The position numbers were made by a program, and so were the translations under genes. The notes beneath the pieces are model-generated. The model saw nothing but the letters and a program-made list of their open reading frames with translations, was not told the DNA's origin and did not search any database. Of a DNA stretch of 43,649 bases, positions 27,198 through 34,287 are shown in pieces. Every line of letters begins with the position of its first letter. Positions within the stretch are counted from its first letter, which is position 1. This stretch comes from a candidate division Zixibacteria bacterium RBG_16_53_22 (GTDB taxonomy: Bacteria > Zixibacteria > MSB-5A5 > UBA10806), in assembly GCA_001775395.1 (NCBI GenBank), contig MEWP01000102.1:1-43649 (forward strand), read 5' to 3'.

Positions 27198-27204
27198 TAT
27201 CGCA

Positions 27205-28062
27205 ATGTTTCTGGCGCGCGCGCTTCTTATAATGGCCGCCCTGATCTGGGGATCGACCTTCGTGGCTACCAAGGTTTGCCTGCGATATATCAGCCCCATA
27301 GAGCTGATGGCGTTCAGGTTTGCCATAGCTCTGCCCGTGCTCTTAGTCCTCATATTGGTGAACAGGGCCAGCTTCAACCTGGGTGGTCACAGGGGACGAC
27401 TACCCCTGTCTTCAGGTGTCATTGCCGCCCACTTTCTTATCCAGATCACTGGTATAAAATATACCACGGCCACCAATACCGGCTGGATAATAGCGCTGAC
27501 TCCGTTGGTGGTGGCAGTCCTGGCTGCGATTTTCCTGCGAGAAAAGGTGACCGGCAAGATCATCATTGGAATTTCCATAGCGTCGGTGGGTATCCTGCTG
27601 CTGATTTCAAAAGGCCGGCTCGGGGAGCTTTCATGGCTATCATCGTATGGTGATTGGCTGGTGCTGGCCTCGGCCCATACCTGGGCGATATATACAATTC
27701 TGACACGAGACATTTCCCGAACTCTCAATCCGCTGGTGGTGACGTTTGTTCTGCTGATGCCATCGGCGACAATTTCCCTCGCCTCGGTGGGTTTGTTCTC
27801 CGATTGGAGCAAGTTTGCGACTCTGCCGGCCGAGGCTGTCGTGTCGCTCTTGTTTCTCGGAGTCCTGGGCACCGCCCTGGGGCATTGGTTCTGGCAGCTT
27901 GGGATTTCGCGGATCGGGGCCTCGCGGGCCGGCACTTTTCTGTACCTTGAGCCGATCGCTACGACCGCGGTGGCAATCCCGTATCTTCACGAACCGCTGG
28001 GTGTATTCACTCTGATTGGCGGCCTGGCTGTGCTCTTGGGTGTTTGGATATCGCAAAAGTAA
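27205..28062 (+). CDS. EamA/DMT-family membrane transporter
   Basis: 285 residues in two EamA repeats of five membrane helices each. AALIWGSTFVATKVCLRYISP and ELMAFRFAIALPVLL in repeat 1, and GVLGTALGHWFWQLGISRIGASRAGTFLYLEPIATT in repeat 2, are family hallmarks (cited in pieces: GTALGHWFWQLG, YLEPIATT). Members export or import small metabolites; the substrate is unknown. ATG 27205 is chosen because the promoter spacer covers the GTG start at 27181. The gene stands alone between repeat-bearing intergenic regions, which hints at a mobile or recombined segment. Confidence 0.88.
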   Translation: MFLARALLIMAALIWGSTFVATKVCLRYISPIELMAFRFAIALPVLLVLILVNRASFNLGGHRGRLPLSSGVIAAHFLIQITGIKYTTATNTGWIIALTPLVVAVLAAIFLREKVTGKIIIGISIASVGILLLISKGRLGELSWLSSYGDWLVLASAHTWAIYTILTRDISRTLNPLVVTFVLLMPSATISLASVGLFSDWSKFATLPAEAVVSLLFLGVLGTALGHWFWQLGISRIGASRAGTFLYLEPIATTAVAIPYLHEPLGVFTLIGGLAVLLGVWISQK

Positions 28063-28429
28063 TTTATCTTGTTCATGGCAACACTCAAATTTGACCCGAT
28101 GGTACGAAATATCATGCCTCTACCTATCGGGGGTTGCCAAAGAAAATGCATTTTGTACATTCAATTGGGTTTGGATTGCGAAATCAACCTATGAAAGTGC
28201 ATCAAATTGGGGGGAATTGGGGGTTTTCTGAAAATGTTCACGTCTAATGCCGGAATGTGTCAGGTCTGAAGACCTGACACCACCTAAATACCAGTTGATA
28301 ACAATGACACGGATTCTCCCATATGCCATAATTTGTCGCTTTGGAGCTTTTGGGATTCTGACCGCAGACATTATGCCGTCGGGCCAGGTCACCCGGTGGC
28401 GCGGATTTTCCATCACTTTGACGAATGGT
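28063..28429. other. Intergenic region between convergent EamA and S9 peptidase genes
   Basis: No credible gene was found. It holds palindromic element 3 (28257-28280), a run of G-rich repeats near 28208-28223, and a partial match to the element-2 arm (GCCAGGTCAC at 28383-28392). Neither neighbouring gene has a clear T-tailed terminator here; element 3 could serve as one for folding but lacks a T-run. Confidence 0.55.
28257..28280. repeat. Palindromic element 3
   Basis: GTGTCAGGTC (28257-28266) and GACCTGACAC (28271-28280) form a perfect 10-bp stem with a TGAA loop. The arms differ from element 2 by one compensated base pair, so the two are related. Confidence 0.8.
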
Positions 28430-30382
28430 TCAGGAGATCGGCGGAGTTTTTTCTTCCTCGAATCGTCCGCCGAGATGCTTGGCCAGAAATTTCTCGGCCG
28501 CGGCGTAGAATTTGAGCCTGTTCTCGGGCTTTACGAAACCATGTCCCTCATCGTGGAAAAGCAGATACTCGTAATCGGTCCCCTTCTCTTTCATGGCGGC
28601 CACGATCTGCTCCGATTCGGCCTGCTTGACACGCGGGTCGTTGGCGCCCTGCGCGATCAGCATCGGAATCTTGATCTGGTCGACCCTGGTGATCGGCGAG
28701 CGGGACATTAGAAAATCGGGCTCCGTGTCCGGATTGCCGATCCTCTTATAGAAAATATCCTTCATCGAGGACCAGTAAGGCGGGATGGTGGTGATCCAGG
28801 TCATCAGGTTGCTGGGCCCGACAACATCAACGGCGCAGGCGAAAATGTCGGGAGTGAAGGTTGCCCCAATCAGGGCCGCATACCCGCCATAGGAGCCGCC
28901 GTAAATGGCGACCTTCCTGGGGTCGGCATATCCCTGTCCAACCGCCCAATTGACCGCGTCGATGAGATCTTGATGCATTTTTCCGCCCCATTCACGATTG
29001 GCGGCATTGATGTAATCCTTGCCGTAACCGGTCGATCCGCGGAAATTGACCTGCAAGCAGACATAGCCGCGGTTGGCCAGCCACTGGGTCTCCGGGTTAT
29101 AGCCCCACGTATCGCGAAACCAGGGGCCGCCGTGCACGTTGAGGACCAGCGGCAGGTTCTTGCGCTCCTCGGCGGCGATATCGGGCGGGAAAGTGATATA
29201 GCCATGTATGGTCATGCCATCGGAGGCCTTAAAGGAGATCGGCTCCATGTTGGCGAGCTTGTATTCCCTGAGGGCTGGACGGTTATCAAACAGAAAGGCC
29301 CCCTGCCTGGTGTTGCGGTCGAAAGCATAAAATGATATCGGGCCGTCGTCCGATTCAAATCCGACAATCCAGGTATCGTCGGCATTATCGCGATCATTGA
29401 TTGAAAAATCACCATGCTGAAGTTTGGCGATAGACTCGAAATCGGTTCTGATAGATTCGTCGAGCACGAACCACTCGGTGCGCTCGCGGGTAAATGACAC
29501 CGCCTGGACCTCGCGAGAATCGGGGTGAACAACCGCGCCGCTGACATCATACTTGGGATCCTCGGCGATTACCCGAGCTTTGCCAGTGGCCAGATCCGTC
29601 TTGACCAGGCGGGCGCTGTTGGCATTGCGCGAATCGATCAGATAGAGCGAATTGCCATCCCCGGTGAAACCGATTGGGCCGCTCGTGAGAGCATCCTCGG
29701 CGTTCCAGGAAATTATTTTCTGCCACGCCGAGTTTTCGTCTTTGCGTATCATGAGATCGCATCCGCCCTCTGGAGTGGCCGCCAGAGAGCCCCTGATTTT
29801 CAAATTGACGTCGCTAACCCAGCCGAGGAAATTGCCCGGATTCTTAGCCACCAGTCTCGATTCCCCGGTGATCAAATCGAGATGATAGATATCATGCGCT
29901 GTCGGATTCTCTTTGTTCATGGCTATCAGCATCTCGTTGGGATAATTCTTGTTGTGTTCGATTATTTGAACCTGGACACTATCGAAAGGCGTAAAATCCC
30001 TGATCTCGGCGCTTTCCAAATTGACACCGTAGAGCCTCCAGTTCTCGTTGCCGTCGACATCCTGCAGATACATGATCTGTTTGTTATCCTGCGACCAGAA
30101 GTAGTTTTGGATACCGCGCCCTTTGTCGCGGGTCACCGGCCTGTCATCGTCGGAGCCAATCGTCCTCACCCAGACATTAAGGACTCCCTCAACTGGGGCC
30201 AAATAAGCCATGCGGGTGCCGTCGGGGGAAATATGCGGCGCCGTTCTGACCGGATTGCCGAAAATGATGTCGCGGGGGATTAATTGCGTCTGATTCTTAG
30301 GAGTAGAGCACGCCATTGCCATAATTAGCCCTCCAGCTATGGCCAGCGACAGAAATGCCCGCCGGCCGAAATAATTAATCAT
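28430..30382 (-). CDS. S9-family prolyl-oligopeptidase-like peptidase, predicted lipoprotein
   Basis: 650 residues. ATG 30382 is chosen because AAGG lies seven bases upstream; an ATG two codons earlier is also possible. The N-terminus is a lipoprotein-type signal (FLSLAIAGGLIMAMAC-S), so it is probably tethered to a membrane with its body in the periplasm or outside. A beta-propeller (about 40-380, with PHISPDGTRMAYLAP blade motifs) precedes the alpha/beta-hydrolase domain. The catalytic triad is Ser497 (GGSYGGY), Asp582 (GANDPR) and His614 (DEGHGF). It should cleave short peptides, possibly as an acylaminoacyl or dipeptidyl peptidase. It is transcribed divergently from the respiratory module and could share its regulatory region. 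Confidence 0.93.
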   Translation of the reverse strand: MINYFGRRAFLSLAIAGGLIMAMACSTPKNQTQLIPRDIIFGNPVRTAPHISPDGTRMAYLAPVEGVLNVWVRTIGSDDDRPVTRDKGRGIQNYFWSQDNKQIMYLQDVDGNENWRLYGVNLESAEIRDFTPFDSVQVQIIEHNKNYPNEMLIAMNKENPTAHDIYHLDLITGESRLVAKNPGNFLGWVSDVNLKIRGSLAATPEGGCDLMIRKDENSAWQKIISWNAEDALTSGPIGFTGDGNSLYLIDSRNANSARLVKTDLATGKARVIAEDPKYDVSGAVVHPDSREVQAVSFTRERTEWFVLDESIRTDFESIAKLQHGDFSINDRDNADDTWIVGFESDDGPISFYAFDRNTRQGAFLFDNRPALREYKLANMEPISFKASDGMTIHGYITFPPDIAAEERKNLPLVLNVHGGPWFRDTWGYNPETQWLANRGYVCLQVNFRGSTGYGKDYINAANREWGGKMHQDLIDAVNWAVGQGYADPRKVAIYGGSYGGYAALIGATFTPDIFACAVDVVGPSNLMTWITTIPPYWSSMKDIFYKRIGNPDTEPDFLMSRSPITRVDQIKIPMLIAQGANDPRVKQAESEQIVAAMKEKGTDYEYLLFHDEGHGFVKPENRLKFYAAAEKFLAKHLGGRFEEEKTPPIS

Positions 30383-30565
30383 CACCATACCTTATCCATC
30401 CTCTTAATAAATGCAACAATCAAGTGAATACCCTGGATAGTTTATACAAAGGTATCGTTGATGTCAGGCGATTTTCAATCCGCAGGTATAAACCACAATG
30501 GTCAATTACGTTAGACAATGCGCAAATGTTGCACAAATGGGGCGGATGGCAAATGCGTTGTCGTA

Positions 30566-30586
30566 TATAGACCAAATTGGTCTATA
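30566..30586. promoter_or_regulatory. Perfect 10-1-10 dyad, operator candidate
   Basis: The arms TATAGACCAA and TTGGTCTATA flank a single A. TetR/AcrR-type operators often contain GACC/GGTC half-sites like these, but the binding protein is unknown. Confidence 0.6.
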
Positions 30587-30618
30587 AATAGCCTGAAAAG
30601 CCGCTAATTTTTTAAATA

Positions 30619-30636
30619 TTGTGAATTAAATCACTT
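30619..30636. promoter_or_regulatory. CRP/FNR/Rex-type site 1
   Basis: TTGTGAA-TTAA-ATCACTT keeps TGTGA-N6-TCAC; 11 of 14 fixed positions of the Rex operator match. Confidence 0.45.
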
Positions 30637-30716
30637 GACATTTAGGTAATCGCAACCGATATTATTATCAAATAGTATAATAATAGAGCTAATCCCGCGC
30701 AGGTTGGATTAGATTG

Positions 30717-30734
30717 GTGTGAACGAATTCACAA
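30717..30734. promoter_or_regulatory. Rex-like (or CRP/HcpR-like) operator, site 2
   Basis: GTGTGAA-CGAA-TTCACAA matches the Rex pattern TTGTGAA-N4-TTCACAA at 13 of 14 fixed positions and also fits TGTGA-N6-TCACA. It lies about 50 bases before the first gene of the respiratory module. Confidence 0.6.
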
Positions 30735-30786
30735 TAAATGATAACAACAGCCGATTGATGGCGCAGGGATCAGCTTTCGGAGCCAT

Positions 30787-31689
30787 ATGAATCGACGTGA
30801 TTTCTTAAAGATAACCGCGACCGCCTCCGGCGCTCTGATGACCGGCGAGGCGCTGGCATCGGGAGGCAAAGCGCATGTTGACGATAGCAAGGCGCTCGGT
30901 GTCCTGGTCGATACTACGACGTGTATCGGCTGCCGCAAATGCGAATGGGCCTGCAATCAAGCCAACAAGCTGCCCTCCCAGGATATTAAGGCGTTTGACG
31001 ACAAATCCGTGTTCAATGGCCACAGGCGTCCGACAGATGGCGCCTACACGGTAGTCAACACCTATCCCGACCCCGAAATTCCAGACAGGCAGCGCTACCT
31101 GAAAGTGCAATGCATGCATTGCAACGATCCCGCTTGCGTCTCGGCCTGCATTGTCGGGGCGTTCAAAAAGACCGAGCTTGGGCCGGTGACATATGACGCC
31201 TGGAAATGCATGGGATGCCGTTACTGCATGCTCGCCTGCCCTTTCCAGGTGCCGGCCTACGAATACAGCAACGCCCTGACACCCAGGGTGGTCAAATGCT
31301 CATTCTGTCTTGAAAGAATCACCAGGGAAAACAAGGTTCCCGCCTGTGTTGAAATCTGCCCCAACGAGGCGCTGACATTCGGCACCAGGAAAGGCATATT
31401 GGAATTGGCGCATGCCCGCATCATTCAATTCCCGGGACGATACAACGAACATATTTATGGAGAGCATGAGGTCGGCGGCACAAGCTGGTTATATCTGGCC
31501 GGTGAGGATTTCTCGGTAACCGAGCTCCCCAAACTCGACGAACGTCCAATTCCGGAGTACACTGAGTCGATCCAGCATGGCGTCTTCAAGTCATTCGTTC
31601 CGCCCATTGCGCTGTACGGGCTATTGGCGCTGGCCATGCATTCATTCAAGAACAAGGGGTCGAACGGAGGGAATCATGAGCGCTCATGA
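30787..31689 (+). CDS. Tat-exported HybA/HmcB-like protein with four [4Fe-4S] clusters
   Basis: 300 residues. The start has a twin-arginine signal (NRRDFLKITATASGALMTG), so it is folded and then exported to the periplasmic side. Four cluster motifs are complete: CIGCRKCEWAC, CMHCNDPACVSAC, CMGCRYCMLAC and CSFC...ACVEIC. A single C-terminal helix (about 272-290, PPIALYGLLALAMH) anchors it to the membrane, as in HybA. It should pass electrons between the NrfD-like quinone protein and the cytochrome encoded next. CGGAG lies seven bases before the ATG. It overlaps the next gene by 14 bases. Confidence 0.92.
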   Translation: MNRRDFLKITATASGALMTGEALASGGKAHVDDSKALGVLVDTTTCIGCRKCEWACNQANKLPSQDIKAFDDKSVFNGHRRPTDGAYTVVNTYPDPEIPDRQRYLKVQCMHCNDPACVSACIVGAFKKTELGPVTYDAWKCMGCRYCMLACPFQVPAYEYSNALTPRVVKCSFCLERITRENKVPACVEICPNEALTFGTRKGILELAHARIIQFPGRYNEHIYGEHEVGGTSWLYLAGEDFSVTELPKLDERPIPEYTESIQHGVFKSFVPPIALYGLLALAMHSFKNKGSNGGNHERS

Positions 31690-32941
31690 AATGGCGGCTC
31701 CCATCAGACAGCCTTTCCTGACCAGGGGCACCAAGATACTATTGGCCATTGCCGGTATCGGAGCCATCGCATATATCTACCGCCTCTTATTCGGCCTGGA
31801 GGCCGCGACCAATCTCGACAATCAATACCCCTGGGGCATATGGATATCGATCGACGTTGCCACCGGCGTGGCCCTGGCCGCCGGCGGATTCACAACCGCA
31901 GCTCTGGCCCATATATTTCATCGCGAGAAGTATCATGCCATAGTTCGCCCGGCCCTCCTGACCGCCATGCTGGGGTATACCTTCGTCGTTATCGGCCTCC
32001 TGGCCGATCTCGGCAGATACTACAATGTCTGGCATCCGATGTTTCCCTCCATGTGGCAGGGAAATTCCGTGCTGTTCGAGGTCGGCATGTGTGTCATGAT
32101 CTACCTGACCGTGCTCTACATAGAATTTGTGCCGATCGTGGCGGAACGATTCAAGGGGCGGGTGAGCCTTCCAGGTCCTCTGGCGCCGTTCAATCGGCCG
32201 GCCGAATGGCTGATAAATCTCTCCGAAAGGACGTTAGGCCGTTTTATATCGGTATTCATCATCCTGGGCGTGGTGCTGTCCTGCTTACATCAATCGTCGC
32301 TGGGCACCTTGATGGTGATCGCCCCGACGAAAGTTCACCCACTTTGGTATACGCCGATTTCGCCTCTGCTCTTTCTCATGTCCGCCATCGCGGTCGGTTT
32401 CCCGATGGTCATCTTCGAATCGCTGCTGGCGGCCCGCTCGTTCAAGCTGGAGCCGGAGCGCCATGTCCTATCTTCGTTGGCAGCCTACATCCCGGTTTTA
32501 CTTGGGGCCTACCTGGCCGTCAAGGTGGTCGACCTCACGCTAAGAGAGGCCTGGCCGTATGTGCTTGAGGGCAGCCTGCAATCGACCATGTGGCTGATAG
32601 AAATGATGGTGGGCATAGTCGTTCCCATCGTCATTCTGTCCGTCAAACGGCTTCGCCGCTCGATGACGGCCCTATTCGTGGCGGCATCGCTGGTAGTTGT
32701 ATTTGGAGTCGCGCTTAACAGGATTAACATGTTTTTGATTGCCTACAAGCCGCTTTATCCTGTCAAGAGCTATTTCCCATCGATATTCGAAATATCCGTA
32801 ACGATCGGCCTGACCGCCGCGCTGGTGCTGGTCTACCGCGCGGTTGTGATGATATTTCCCGTGATAGCCGCGCCCCATAAGGAAAGGCCGGCGGGATATT
32901 TCGCCAATGTCGATGCCCTGGCGCAGGTAAAAAGAGGATAA
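31676..32941 (+). CDS. HybB/NrfD-like membrane quinone-interacting protein
   Basis: 421 residues. ATG 31676 is chosen because GGAGG precedes it and the upstream extension to 31577 is only a shadow of the previous gene. About ten membrane helices are seen, starting with a helix around 22-40; the segment NQYPWGIWISIDVATGVALAAGG (in pieces NQYPWGIWISID, GVALAAGGF) is the NrfD/PsrC-family signature. It would oxidise or reduce menaquinol without its own redox cofactor. In HmcC, CbcU and HybB the same protein type partners a ferredoxin-like subunit, as here. Confidence 0.93.
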   Translation: MSAHEMAAPIRQPFLTRGTKILLAIAGIGAIAYIYRLLFGLEAATNLDNQYPWGIWISIDVATGVALAAGGFTTAALAHIFHREKYHAIVRPALLTAMLGYTFVVIGLLADLGRYYNVWHPMFPSMWQGNSVLFEVGMCVMIYLTVLYIEFVPIVAERFKGRVSLPGPLAPFNRPAEWLINLSERTLGRFISVFIILGVVLSCLHQSSLGTLMVIAPTKVHPLWYTPISPLLFLMSAIAVGFPMVIFESLLAARSFKLEPERHVLSSLAAYIPVLLGAYLAVKVVDLTLREAWPYVLEGSLQSTMWLIEMMVGIVVPIVILSVKRLRRSMTALFVAASLVVVFGVALNRINMFLIAYKPLYPVKSYFPSIFEISVTIGLTAALVLVYRAVVMIFPVIAAPHKERPAGYFANVDALAQVKRG

Positions 32942-32946
32942 GGGAT

Positions 32947-34083
32947 ATGAATAAATTCAAATTGCTCATCTTTTCGATGATGACATATGGGGCATTAACC
33001 TTCGCAGCAGCCGACTCGCAGGATAATCATCTTTCCAAAACCGAGAAACTGGATTGCAGCCAGTGCCATACCTGCGATCAACCGACCGCCACCGACCCGT
33101 GCCTTAAGCCATGCCCAACCAGTTCTTGGGCCCAGCAAACGTCGAAGCATTCCTTAATCGAGGCCCCGGACTCGATGCTCCTCGACAAGCTGGTAAATGA
33201 ATATAGCGCCGTGCATTTCAATCACAGGGTTCACGCCGACATGTCGGACATGGGCAAAGGTTGTGAAACCTGCCATCATTTCAGCCCGCGGGGACACATT
33301 CCACCTTGCAGCGAATGCCACGGACAGGCCAATTCCTCCAATCTCGGGCAGCCAAGCCTCAAGGGGGCTTATCACAGGCAGTGCTTGAGTTGTCACCGTG
33401 AATGGAGCCATGACACGCAGTGTTTCGTGTGTCATTATCCGATGGATGGCAAAGTGGTTCAAAACACCAACCACGATCCGACCGACATCATGGGCAAATC
33501 CCACCCCATAATCACTGTGCCGAGCAAAAAAATTTACTACACACCGTACAAGGCCGGCCCCACCGTGACATTTTACCATCAGGAGCATATCGATCTCTTC
33601 GGATTGCGCTGTGTCAACTGCCACAGCCAGGAGAACTGCTCCTATTGTCACGATATCGACAAGCCGGCCCGACCGGCCAAGTCGCAGGAGGAGGTGCACG
33701 CCGTCTGCTCCGGCTGCCATAAGACCGATGCTTGTCGCAAGTGTCATGGCACAAGAGAAAAAGCGGCCTTTACCCACGCCTCCACCGGCTGGCCCTTAAA
33801 CCGATATCATGTTGATCTGGCCTGCCGGGCCTGTCATCCGACCGGTAAACAGATCGCCAAACTCAGCAACGAATGCACCGCCTGCCATAAGTGGAATAAC
33901 GAGACATTCCAGCACGCCGTGACCGGCCTGCAATTAGATGACACCCACGCCGAAATGGATTGCGTGGATTGTCATGCCGGCAACAAATACGGCGCTGTGC
34001 CGGATTGCTCCTCCTGCCATGATGACAACAGGTCGCACAAGGCCAACCCTCCCGGAAAATATATCAAGGTGGCGTCGAGGTAG
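32947..34083 (+). CDS. Periplasmic multihaem cytochrome c with 13 CxxCH motifs
   Basis: 378 residues with signal peptide MNKFKLLIFSMMTYGALTFA. I count thirteen CxxCH haem-attachment motifs: CSQCH, CETCH, CSECH, CLSCH, CFVCH, CVNCH, CSYCH, CSGCH, CRKCH, CRACH, CTACH, CVDCH and CSSCH. Many additional His residues could be distal ligands. Between haems 1 and 2 lies a Cys/Pro-rich insert (CDQPTATDPCLKPCP) that is not a haem motif. The start is five bases after the previous stop, with AGAGGATAAGGG upstream. With the two genes before it, it forms a quinone-to-cytochrome transfer module of the Hmc / Geobacter Cbc type; no dedicated dehydrogenase or terminal reductase subunit is encoded alongside. 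Confidence 0.93.
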   Translation: MNKFKLLIFSMMTYGALTFAAADSQDNHLSKTEKLDCSQCHTCDQPTATDPCLKPCPTSSWAQQTSKHSLIEAPDSMLLDKLVNEYSAVHFNHRVHADMSDMGKGCETCHHFSPRGHIPPCSECHGQANSSNLGQPSLKGAYHRQCLSCHREWSHDTQCFVCHYPMDGKVVQNTNHDPTDIMGKSHPIITVPSKKIYYTPYKAGPTVTFYHQEHIDLFGLRCVNCHSQENCSYCHDIDKPARPAKSQEEVHAVCSGCHKTDACRKCHGTREKAAFTHASTGWPLNRYHVDLACRACHPTGKQIAKLSNECTACHKWNNETFQHAVTGLQLDDTHAEMDCVDCHAGNKYGAVPDCSSCHDDNRSHKANPPGKYIKVASR

Positions 34084-34138
34084 CTGATAAACGTTTGGGG
34101 GATGATATCTCCGCAGCCTTCTCTTCGAGGATTTCAGG

Positions 34139-34168
34139 AAGCCGCCGTGCCAACAGCAGGCGGCTTTT
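34139..34168 (+). terminator. Rho-independent terminator after the respiratory module
   Basis: AAGCCGCC (34139-34146) pairs with GGCGGCTT (34159-34166), loop of 12, followed by TT. It lies 55 bases after the cytochrome stop. Confidence 0.8.
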
Positions 34169-34287
34169 CCTATTTGCCGCACCGGACTGCCTCCAGCCGG
34201 GCTAAATTTGCCCGTCCCACAAAAATGCCGGGGTCACCGTTGCGCCCCGGCCACAGATTAGCCCTCGAATTCATAAGAATCCGCTAT

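Larger units (their letters stand above)
26795..27204. other. Intergenic region between divergent phosphatase and EamA genes: promoters, dyads and repeats
   Basis: It contains a possible minus-strand promoter for the phosphatase gene (TTGTCG-17-TATATA, 26830-26802), a 7-1-7 dyad (CCCGGAA-A-TTCCGGG, 26866-26880), a short hairpin (TCCTG/CAGGA, about 26973-26986), two large palindromes (26991-27038 and 27056-27091), and the eamA promoter. A minus-strand frame open from 27077 to 26913 lacks a start codon and looks repeat-derived. Confidence 0.6.
30383..30786. promoter_or_regulatory. Divergent regulatory region between S9 peptidase and respiratory module
   Basis: It contains, in order: a 21-bp perfect dyad (30566-30586); a TGTGA-N6-TCAC site (30619-30636) overlapping TTGACA (30635-30640); an AT-rich 9-bp inverted repeat TATTATTAT/ATAATAATA (30660-30668 and 30677-30685) that includes a TATAAT (30676-30681); and a second, nearly perfect TGTGA-N6-TCACA site (30717-30734). 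If the TATAAT is the -10, transcription starts near 30688; site 1 is then centred near -60 and site 2 near +37, positions suiting an activator and a repressor. Confidence 0.55.

Noticed and set aside
29525-30283. Plus-strand frame of 252 codons opposite the S9 peptidase
   Set aside because: Shadow of the beta-propeller coding region; no recognisable motif.
31577-31675. Upstream extension of the HybB-like gene
   Set aside because: It lies fully in another frame of the ferredoxin-like gene; GGAGG precedes the start at 31676.
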